A stretch of DNA of 64,000 bases, from the NCBI GenBank assembly GCA_017744355.1, contig JAGIBK010000009.1, positions 62,001-126,000 on the forward strand, given 5' to 3'. The notes below the pieces were generated by a model, which saw only the letters and a program-made list of their open reading frames with translations, ran no database searches and was not told the origin of the DNA. Positions 25,475 through 31,878 of the stretch are shown one piece after another (position 1 is the stretch's first letter; every line of letters begins with the position of its first letter). Source of the stretch: a bacterium (lineage in GTDB: Bacteria > Cyanobacteriota > Sericytochromatia > S15B-MN24 > UBA4093). The translations under genes were made by a program, and so were the position numbers.

Positions 25475-25681
25475 CTACTTCTTCATGGCGCGATGCTTGG
25501 CATGCGCCTTGGGAGCGGGCTTGGCGTGGGTCGACTTCTTGGCGGGGGCGGCCTTGCTCGTCACGGCGGGCTTCGCGGTCGTGCCGGTCGCAGCAGGCTG
25601 CTCGGCGGCCATGGCGGCACCTGCGCCGAGGGCGGCGACGGTCGAGAGGGCGATGAGGAAAGGCTTGACGCGGATGCTCAT
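25475..25681 (-). CDS. Small exported Ala/Lys/Pro-rich basic protein
   Basis: 68 residues: signal peptide 1-25 (ends AMAA), mature part of about 43 residues made almost only of Ala, Lys, Pro, Thr and His (AAPAKKSTHAKPAPKAHAKH). It resembles in composition the acid-shock protein Asr and other small periplasmic basic proteins. AGAGGAG precedes the ATG. It sits directly upstream of, and in the same direction as, a two-component pair but has its own terminator, so it may be a target of that system. Function unknown. Confidence 0.72.
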   Translation of the reverse strand: MSIRVKPFLIALSTVAALGAGAAMAAEQPAATGTTAKPAVTSKAAPAKKSTHAKPAPKAHAKHRAMKK

Positions 25682-25708
25682 GGGGTTGAACTCCTCTACT
25701 GGTTGGCC

Positions 25709-25724
25709 GGGGGCGCTCGCCCCC
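25709..25724. repeat. Hairpin in the 5' region of the small exported-protein gene
   Basis: Arms of 7 bp with a 2-nt centre (GGGGGCG/CGCCCCC) about 30-45 bp upstream of the ATG. Could stabilise or regulate the leader of that mRNA; no T run. Confidence 0.45.
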
Positions 25725-25803
25725 GTCTCGATGGTTTTAACTTAGCGCGCGAAACCCAGAGGGGGCTGAGAGGCTCCTGAGGATTCGCTGAGAATTCGAA
25801 GAG

Positions 25804-25812
25804 TGGTAGCAT
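25804..25812 (+). promoter_or_regulatory. Extended -10 promoter of the DUF1284 gene (leaderless)
   Basis: TGGTAGCAT followed by 6 nt and the ATG at 25819; no room for a Shine-Dalgarno. Confidence 0.5.
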
Positions 25813-25818
25813 AGAGGC

Positions 25819-26265
25819 ATGCACGAGCTCCCCGTCCAAACCCTGCCCCTGCGCGCTCATCACCTCATGTGCGTCACCACCTACCAGGGCAAGGGCTACT
25901 CTCCCGACTTCGTGACCAACATGAACCGGGTCTGGCATGCGCTGCGCGACGGGGTCTACTCCCACGCCCAGGCGATCAGCGTGGCGGACCCGCTCTGCCG
26001 GGCCTGCCCCAACCTTCAGGACCCGAACGAGGACACGAGCTGCCGCTACCAGGCCTCGATCGGGGCGCGCGATCGCCGCCTGCTCGAAGCCATGGGCTGG
26101 AGCGAGGGCGAGGTGGTGGCACTCGAGCCGACCATGGCCTACATCCACGACCACCACGCCGAACTGATGGCCAAGGTCTGCGTGGGCTGCGACTGGACCT
26201 CCATCTGCGGCGAGCAGCGCTTCACCCTGCGCGAGGCCAACCCGCCCGTTCCCAAGGAAATTTGA
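25819..26265 (+). CDS. DUF1284 protein, probable Cys-liganded metal or Fe-S protein
   Basis: 148 residues. The N-terminus LRAHHLMCVTTYQGKGYSPDFV is the hallmark of DUF1284. Conserved cysteines lie at C25 region, CRAC, SCRYQ, and VCVGCDWTSICG; four of them could hold an iron-sulfur cluster or zinc. The biochemical function of the family is not known. The start is the only ATG near an extended -10 box and appears leaderless. The stop is immediately followed by the formyltransferase gene, so the two form an operon. Confidence 0.85.
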   Translation: MHELPVQTLPLRAHHLMCVTTYQGKGYSPDFVTNMNRVWHALRDGVYSHAQAISVADPLCRACPNLQDPNEDTSCRYQASIGARDRRLLEAMGWSEGEVVALEPTMAYIHDHHAELMAKVCVGCDWTSICGEQRFTLREANPPVPKEI

Positions 26266-26271
26266 TTGTCG

Positions 26272-27234
26272 ATGCGCATCCTCTTCTTCGGCGTGGACGT
26301 CATGGGCGAGGCCTGCCTCTCGGCCCTCCTCTCGGCCGGCTATACGGTGGCCGGGGTCGTCACCCTGGCTCCTCCCAAGCGCTCGTTCTTGCAGCGTCTC
26401 TTCGGCCGCAAGACGCCGCCGGGCGTCGCCGAGATCGCCAAGCGCCACCGCGTACCGGTGCTGACGCCCAAGACCCTGCGCGATCCCGCCGTGACGCGCA
26501 AGCTCGAAGCCCTCGCGCCGGACCTCTTGGTGGTTGCGAGCTTCGACAAGGTCCTGCCCCCCGAGGTGCTCGACATCGCCACCTACGGCGGGATCAACGT
26601 CCACCCCTCGCTCCTGCCGCGCCACCGGGGGCCTGCCCCCGCGAGCCGCGCCATCTGGGCCGGCGACGAGGAGACGGGCCTCACCGTCCACCTGCTCGAA
26701 GAGACCGTGGACACCGGGCCGATCCTGCTGCAGCACCTGCACCCCATCCAGCCGGATGACAACGCCCAGCGCCTGATCCGGCGCCTGGCGAAGGCGGCCC
26801 CCGCCGCGCTGCTCGAAGCCCTCGCAGGCCTCCAGGAGGGCAGCCTTTACCCGCGGGCCCAGACGGGCGAGGTCACGCCCGCTCCCTTCTTCTCGCTGCG
26901 CGAGGGGCAACTCGACTGGCGCGCCGACAACGCGCAGATCCTGCAAACCATCCGTGCCTGCAGCCCCTACCCGGGGGCCTTCCTGATCGCGCGCGGCGAG
27001 CGGCTCGCCGTGCTCGAAGCGAGCGCCGAGGAAGGCCGCCAGGGCGCAAGCCCCGGCACGGTCCTCTCGGTCAACGCCTCGGGCATCCTCGTCCAGACCC
27101 GCGAGGGCGCGATCCGCTGCCGCAAGCTGCGGCGGGGCGATCGCCTCGTGCCTCCCGCGCAGTTCGGCAAGTGGGCCGCCGACGGCGATCGCCTGAAATC
27201 GGGCAACTGGATGCCTTCGACTCCAAGGGCTTGA
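26272..27234 (+). CDS. Formyltransferase, methionyl-tRNA formyltransferase-like
   Basis: 320 residues: formyl-transferase N-domain (1-180) and the OB-like C-terminal domain (about 205-300). Active-site Asn and His (GINVHPSLLPRHRGPAP) and Asp (EETVDTGPIL) are present. This arrangement and length fit methionyl-tRNA formyltransferase, but the usual folate-loop sequence (PDRPAGRG) is replaced by PPKRSFLQRLFGRK, so it might formylate another substrate such as a sugar amine. The ATG at 26272 starts the typical MRILFFG; a TTG at 26266, 7 nt after AAGGA, is an alternative start. Confidence 0.78.
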   Translation: MRILFFGVDVMGEACLSALLSAGYTVAGVVTLAPPKRSFLQRLFGRKTPPGVAEIAKRHRVPVLTPKTLRDPAVTRKLEALAPDLLVVASFDKVLPPEVLDIATYGGINVHPSLLPRHRGPAPASRAIWAGDEETGLTVHLLEETVDTGPILLQHLHPIQPDDNAQRLIRRLAKAAPAALLEALAGLQEGSLYPRAQTGEVTPAPFFSLREGQLDWRADNAQILQTIRACSPYPGAFLIARGERLAVLEASAEEGRQGASPGTVLSVNASGILVQTREGAIRCRKLRRGDRLVPPAQFGKWAADGDRLKSGNWMPSTPRA

Positions 27235-27331
27235 CAAATCGCCACTTCTAGGGGTTAAGTAGGCAAACCCCTTATTTCGGAGGTCCCTCGGACAAAATGT
27301 AAGCAAAGCCATTCCTGGTCTCCCAACCCCG

Positions 27332-27361
27332 CATCCCCTGGCCTTCGGCCCGGGATGTTTT
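27332..27361 (+). terminator. Hairpin plus T run before the ABC-F gene (terminator or attenuator)
   Basis: Outer arms 27332-27337 and 27352-27357, inner GGCC/GGCC helix, followed by TTTT at 27358-27361. It could end the formyltransferase operon. It lies directly before the GGAG of the ABC-F gene, so a read-through decision here would control that gene. Confidence 0.5.
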
Positions 27362-27376
27362 CGGTGGAGTGCACGA

Positions 27377-28966
27377 ATGAGCTTGCTTCAATTTTCCGGG
27401 GTGGCGTTTGGCCACCCTCAGCAGGTCCTCCCGCTTTTTTCCAAAGTCACTTTCGACATCCGTCCCGGCGATCGCATCGCCCTGGTCGGCCCCAACGGGG
27501 CCGGCAAGTCGACCCTGTTCGGCCTCATGACCGGCGCCTTGCAGCCGACGGCCGGCAACATCGCGCGCCAGCCAGGCCTCACGGTAGCTCACCTGCCGCA
27601 GGCCTCCACCGCCCCGGCGGATCGCCTGGTGCTCGCCCACGTCCTCACGGCAGCACCGCGCATCGGGGCGCTGCACGCACAGCTACAAGCGCTGAGCGAG
27701 CAACTCGACGACCCTGAGGCCGCCCTGGCCTACGCGGACGCCCTCGCCGAGTACGAGGACGAAGGCGGCTATGCCATGGAAGCCGAAGCCGAGCGCGTCC
27801 TGAGCGGGCTCGGGATCGAGCCGACTGCCCAGGCGCTTGCGGTGGGGCAGCTTTCGAGCGGCCAGCGCACGCGGGTGGAGCTGGCGAAGCTCTTGCTGAC
27901 GCCCGCCGACCTCCTGCTCATCGACGAGCCGACCAACCACCTGGACGGCGAGGCCCGCGCCTGGCTCGAAGGCTACCTGAACCGCCTTTCCACGGCCTAC
28001 GTCCTGGTCTCCCACGAGCGGGTCCTGCTCAGCCGTGCCGCGCGCCGCACCTTCGAGCTGCGCAACGGCACTCTGAGCGTCCACGAGGGCGATTACGCCT
28101 TCTACCGGGAGCAGCGCGCCCTGTTCGAACGCCAGGCCTGGGAGCGCTACGAGGCGCAGCAGCGCAGAGCAGCAGCAGCCGAGCGCGCCGCCCAGGAGCG
28201 CCAGCGCCTGGCCGCCAAGGTCGACAAGGCGCCGCCGGAGGCCCGGCTGAGCAAGGACTTCTACGGGGCCATGGCCGCGCGGATCCAGCGAACGGCCCGC
28301 ATCCTGCGCGATCGCGTCACCCGCGAGCCCCACGCCGAGAAGCCGCGGATCGAGGCCCCCATCCCGACGCTCACCTTCCCGAACGTGCCGCGCGCCGGGG
28401 ACATCGTGCTGGAGCTCGAAGGCGTCTCGAAGGGCTACGGGGATCAGCCCCTCTTCGAGGATCTCGGGCTCACCATCCAGCGCGGGGAGCGCTGGGCCAT
28501 CACCGGGCCCAACGGGACGGGCAAGACGACGCTGCTACGCCTGATGCAGGGGCTCGTCGCCCCTGACGCGGGCCGCATGACGCACGGCAGCGGGGTCGTG
28601 ATCGGCTACTACGCCCAGGAGGCGGAGAACCTCGACCCCGACGAGAGTCCGCTCGCGCTGTGTCTGGCGGTCCACCCGGACGTAAGCTGGGTGCGAACCC
28701 TGCTCGCATGCCTGCGGGTCGGCGCCACGCACGTCGAACGCCCCATCCGGACCATGAGCCCCGGCGAGCGGGGCAAGGTCGCCCTCGCGAGGCTCCTGCT
28801 GAGCGGCGCGAACCTCTTGCTCTTGGACGAGCCGACCAACCACCTGGACCTGGATGCACGCGAGGCCCTCGAAGCGACCCTCGCGCAGTACCCGGGCACC
28901 ATGGTGTTCGTCTCCCACGACCCGGCCTTCATCGAAGCCCTGGCCGACTATGCGCTCGCGCTGTGA
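27377..28966 (+). CDS. ABC-F family ATPase (ribosome-associated)
   Basis: 529 residues with two ATPase domains and no membrane segment. Domain 1: GPNGAGKST, LSSGQRTRVELAKLLL, LLLIDEPTNHLD; domain 2: GPNGTGKTT, MSPGERGKVALARLLL, LLLLDEPTNHLD. The interdomain linker (about 235-315) is long, charged and helical, as in ABC-F translation factors (EttA, Uup, YheS, antibiotic-resistance ARE types). ABC-F proteins act at the ribosomal E site to relieve stalling or displace antibiotics. GGAG lies 7 nt before the ATG. The 3' end overlaps the convergent acetyltransferase gene by 19 bp. Confidence 0.9.
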   Translation: MSLLQFSGVAFGHPQQVLPLFSKVTFDIRPGDRIALVGPNGAGKSTLFGLMTGALQPTAGNIARQPGLTVAHLPQASTAPADRLVLAHVLTAAPRIGALHAQLQALSEQLDDPEAALAYADALAEYEDEGGYAMEAEAERVLSGLGIEPTAQALAVGQLSSGQRTRVELAKLLLTPADLLLIDEPTNHLDGEARAWLEGYLNRLSTAYVLVSHERVLLSRAARRTFELRNGTLSVHEGDYAFYREQRALFERQAWERYEAQQRRAAAAERAAQERQRLAAKVDKAPPEARLSKDFYGAMAARIQRTARILRDRVTREPHAEKPRIEAPIPTLTFPNVPRAGDIVLELEGVSKGYGDQPLFEDLGLTIQRGERWAITGPNGTGKTTLLRLMQGLVAPDAGRMTHGSGVVIGYYAQEAENLDPDESPLALCLAVHPDVSWVRTLLACLRVGATHVERPIRTMSPGERGKVALARLLLSGANLLLLDEPTNHLDLDAREALEATLAQYPGTMVFVSHDPAFIEALADYALAL

Positions 28967-29511
28967 GGAGGCGCGCCCCACTCCCTGGCAAGCAGGCCAT
29001 AGACGGCGTGATCGACGAAGCGATCCTGGATCCACTGGGCGTCGCGGATGGTGCCCTCGTGCGAAAAGCCGAGGCGCTCGGGGATCCCCCGGCTGCGACG
29101 GTTCCCCGTCGCGCATCGGATCTCGACCCGGTTCAGGCCCAGCTCGGTGAATGCGTGGTGAATGACGGCCCGGCACGCGCGGGTCATGAAGCCGCGCCCC
29201 TGGTACGTATCAGCCAGCCAGTAAGCGAGCTCCGTGCTCCGCTCGATCCAGTTCGTCCGAAAGCGCAGGATCTCGCCGACGAGCCGCTCTTGGTGCCAGA
29301 GCCCCACGAGCAAGCCGTCCTGCACCGCGAAAGCCTTGAGCGATCGCTCGATGTAAGTATGGGCGTCCTCGACGCTCATCAAGCTTGCCGGCGTGCGCAC
29401 CCATTCGCGGATATGGGCCCGATGGGCCTCGACCAGGGCGAAGAGCTCCGGGGCATGGCGGGGCTCCAGCAAGCGAAGCTCGAGCTCCTCATCGACGGTG
29501 AGCCGAAACAT
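28948..29511 (-). CDS. GNAT acetyltransferase, RimJ/RimL type
   Basis: 187 residues of the RimJ/RimL-like GNAT family: N-terminal LRLLEPRHAPELFALV, the acetyl-CoA site YWLADTYQGRGFMTRACRAV and the ERLGFSHEGTIRD motif. These enzymes acetylate N-termini of ribosomal proteins or small amines; the substrate here is unknown. One residue pattern differs from the family (NRRSRGIPERLG instead of N..S..v.EklG). GGAGG precedes the ATG. It is 3 bp downstream of the MFS transporter gene and co-directional with it. Confidence 0.88.
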   Translation of the reverse strand: MFRLTVDEELELRLLEPRHAPELFALVEAHRAHIREWVRTPASLMSVEDAHTYIERSLKAFAVQDGLLVGLWHQERLVGEILRFRTNWIERSTELAYWLADTYQGRGFMTRACRAVIHHAFTELGLNRVEIRCATGNRRSRGIPERLGFSHEGTIRDAQWIQDRFVDHAVYGLLAREWGAPPHSASA

Positions 29512-29514
29512 GCG

Positions 29515-30822
29515 CTACACCTCCAAAGCACGGCGGAGTCCGCCCAGCGAGGTGGGTTCCGGGACGCGGCGCAGGAGCACGGCCCCCGCGAGCACAAAGA
29601 CGAGCTGAGCAGCGATCGCAAGCTGGTACTTCAGGATGGGCTGGCTCGAAAAGGCATAGGTGATGAGCCCCCAGGTCATGGGCCCCAGGATGGCGGCGAA
29701 CTTGCCCGCCAGCGAGTAGAGCCCGAAGAACTCGGCCTGGCGCTCGGGGGGCGCCAGACGTGACAGCAGGGCCCGCGATGCGGTCCAGGTGCCTCCCATG
29801 GCGATGCCGACCGCAGGGCCCAGCACCCAGGCGAAGACCACTTTGTCGCGCACCAGGATGACCCCCGCAAGGGAGAGCATCCACCATACGAGGTTCAGAG
29901 ACAAGGTACGCTTGGCCCCCAGGCGATCGACCAAGCGCCCCCAGGCCCACGAGCCGAGGACCGCGAAAAGGGTCGCCAGCAAAAGGACCAATTGGACCTC
30001 CTGCTTTTGCTCGTTGAAGCCCACGACTTTGACCGCGTAGACCGCCATGAAGCCGATGACCGTGTTCAGGGCGTCGAAGAAGAGGAGGTTGGCGAACAGG
30101 TACGGCACCATGCCGGGAATCCCCCGCGCGGCGCGCCAGGTTTCCGTGAGACGCCCCCAGTGGCTCCCCTGGGTCGCCGTGGGGTTGGGTTTCGCGCGAT
30201 CGCGCACCAAGAAGTGATGGGGCAGCGCGAAGAGCATGAAGAAGAGGGCGGTGGGCACGAAGGCCCCCACGTTGCCGCCCCCCGGGATCGGCGTCTGCCA
30301 GGCGAGGATCTTGCCCGTCACGAAGGGCATGACGAGGAGCATCCCGACGAACGAGCCCACGTAGCCGATGGCCGTGCCGTAGCCCGAGATCCGGCCCAGG
30401 CGCTCGGGCGGGGCCAGCTCGGGAAGCTGCGCGTTGTAGAAGACCTGGGCGAGGTTATAGCCGAACACGGCGACGGCGAACAGGACCAGGGCCGGCACCA
30501 GGGCCTGGTGTCCCAGCAGCCCGATCAAGGGAGTGAGCAGCGCCGTGCAGAGACAGCAGAGCACCGTGAAGGCCGCGACGAAGGGGGTGCGCTTGCCGAG
30601 CCGATCCGAGAGGGCCCCGAAGGCGGGCGAAGCCACCGCGACGGCCAAGAGCGAGGCGGAAAGAGCCATCGAGTAGGCCAGATCGGGCGCGCCCATGTCC
30701 TTGGTCACCCAGAGGGCGAAGTACAAGGAGAGCATGTTCATCGCGAAGAAGGTGTTCGCGAAGTCGTAAAGGGCCCAGGCGTGCGTTTGGAGGGAGAGAG
30801 CGGCGAAGCGACGTTCAGGCAC
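29515..30822 (-). CDS. Major facilitator transporter, UMF1 (Atg22-like) type
   Basis: 435 residues with about 12 transmembrane helices. The N-terminal ALYDFANTFFAMN is the signature of the UMF1 family, related to the yeast vacuolar efflux protein Atg22; bacterial substrates are unknown. The GTG at 30822 is chosen because GAGGAG lies 9 nt upstream; a TTG further upstream (30864) lacks this. Forms an operon with the downstream acetyltransferase. Confidence 0.87.
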   Translation of the reverse strand: MPERRFAALSLQTHAWALYDFANTFFAMNMLSLYFALWVTKDMGAPDLAYSMALSASLLAVAVASPAFGALSDRLGKRTPFVAAFTVLCCLCTALLTPLIGLLGHQALVPALVLFAVAVFGYNLAQVFYNAQLPELAPPERLGRISGYGTAIGYVGSFVGMLLVMPFVTGKILAWQTPIPGGGNVGAFVPTALFFMLFALPHHFLVRDRAKPNPTATQGSHWGRLTETWRAARGIPGMVPYLFANLLFFDALNTVIGFMAVYAVKVVGFNEQKQEVQLVLLLATLFAVLGSWAWGRLVDRLGAKRTLSLNLVWWMLSLAGVILVRDKVVFAWVLGPAVGIAMGGTWTASRALLSRLAPPERQAEFFGLYSLAGKFAAILGPMTWGLITYAFSSQPILKYQLAIAAQLVFVLAGAVLLRRVPEPTSLGGLRRALEV

Positions 30823-30860
30823 GGAGAGGTTCTCCTCGTTCAGCGGCGATGACAAACGAC

Positions 30861-30900
30861 CCAAAAGAAGACGCCCGCGAACCGACGGGTTCGCGGGCGA
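30861..30900 (-). terminator. Terminator of the 30905 lipoprotein gene
   Basis: Arms 30872-30883 and 30888-30899 pair over 12 bp with loop of four; on the minus strand TCTTCTTTT follows. Confidence 0.8.
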
Positions 30901-30904
30901 CCGC

Positions 30905-31396
30905 TCATGGGTTCAGGGGCATGGTCTCGGCCGTGATCGCCCGGTCGAAGCGCTCGAAAGCCTCCGGGCCGCGCCCCACGACCGCGACCGAATGGGTCCC
31001 CGTCTCGAGGGCCAGATCGATCCGCCGCGTGCCGCTCCCGACGGTCTCGTCGCTCGACGAGGCGGGCAGGTCCAAGAACCGCGGCTGCGAAGCGGCCACG
31101 TCCACCAGGGCCTTGAGGCGATCCGGCGAGAGAACGCCCGTGCCGAGGGCCTCGCGGCGCTCGGGGGTGGCGTAGGGGTAGACGCGGATCGCTTGCCAGG
31201 TGCCGTCGCCGTGGATGACGAGGGTGTCCTCGTGGAAGTACTGAGGGCCCACCGTGCCCGTGGTGTGACGCTGGGTGATCACCACCGCGTCCGCGCGCGT
31301 GCTGAAGCGCACCGAGGCCTCCTTTTGAAAGATCCCCGCCCCGGCGCACGCCGGCAGCAAGGCCATGAGCAGCCCCAGAGTCAACCACTGGCGCAT
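30905..31396 (-). CDS. Putative lipoprotein of unknown function
   Basis: 163 residues; signal peptide with lipobox LLPAC. The mature domain is a small alpha/beta region (VRFSTRADAVVITQRHTTG ..., LDLALETGTHSVAVVGRG) similar in pattern to short secreted domains that begin 'i.....GG......' but no family can be named with certainty. GAGGAGGG precedes the ATG. It lies 14 bp downstream of queF in the same direction, so it may be co-transcribed. Confidence 0.7.
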   Translation of the reverse strand: MRQWLTLGLLMALLPACAGAGIFQKEASVRFSTRADAVVITQRHTTGTVGPQYFHEDTLVIHGDGTWQAIRVYPYATPERREALGTGVLSPDRLKALVDVAASQPRFLDLPASSSDETVGSGTRRIDLALETGTHSVAVVGRGPEAFERFDRAITAETMPLNP

Positions 31397-31410
31397 GGCG
31401 CCCTCCTCTA

Positions 31411-31803
31411 CTACTTGCGGTGAGTAGCGGTCACGACGGTCTTGATGCCGCCGCGGACGGTGAAGTCCCCCACCACCTGCATGTAGCGGGGCGAAAGCAG
31501 CGCGACCAGGTCATCCAGGATGCGATTGGTGATGTTCTCGTGGAAGATGCCGACGTTGCGGAAGGCGCCCAGGTAGAGCTTGAGGCTCTTGAGCTCGACG
31601 CACAGCTCGTCCGGCGTGTACTCGATCCGGATCTCGGCGAAGTCGGGCTGGCCCGTGATGGGGCAGAAGGCCGTGAACTCGGGGCAGGTGAACTGGATCA
31701 GGTAGTCGCGGCCGGGGTGGGTATTGGGGAAGCTCTCGAGCTTGGCCTCCTCGGGCGACTGGGGGAAGCGGGTGGGCTTGCCGAGCTGGGTGAGGTTTTC
31801 CAT
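31411..31803 (-). CDS. queF: NADPH-dependent 7-cyano-7-deazaguanine reductase QueF
   Basis: 130 residues, the short unimodular type. The active-site Cys lies in FTAFCPITGQPDF and the QueF motif with Glu/Lys in ELKSLKLYLGAFRN; the catalytic Asp is in the same QPDF stretch. It reduces preQ0 to preQ1 in queuosine biosynthesis in the cytosol. No other queuosine genes and no preQ1 riboswitch are visible in the 75 bp upstream. AAGGA RBS before the ATG. Confidence 0.95.
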   Translation of the reverse strand: MENLTQLGKPTRFPQSPEEAKLESFPNTHPGRDYLIQFTCPEFTAFCPITGQPDFAEIRIEYTPDELCVELKSLKLYLGAFRNVGIFHENITNRILDDLVALLSPRYMQVVGDFTVRGGIKTVVTATHRK

Positions 31804-31825
31804 GGGAGAAAGGGTCCTTTCTGAT

Positions 31826-31857
31826 GGGGCGAGGCCTCCAACCTAACCACTCGCCCC
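31826..31857. repeat. Inverted repeat between histidine kinase and queF
   Basis: Arms 31826-31833 and 31850-31857 (8 bp, GGGGCGAG/CTCGCCCC). It follows the stop of the CHASE kinase on the minus strand but without a T run. A second, 7-bp repeat (31807-31822) lies just upstream of queF. Either may be a weak terminator or operator. Confidence 0.4.
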
Positions 31858-31878
31858 GAAGCTGTCAACACGAGTCCG

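Noticed and set aside
31804-31878. preQ1 riboswitch upstream of queF
   Set aside because: The short leader lacks the conserved preQ1-I/II sequence motifs; only simple inverted repeats are present.
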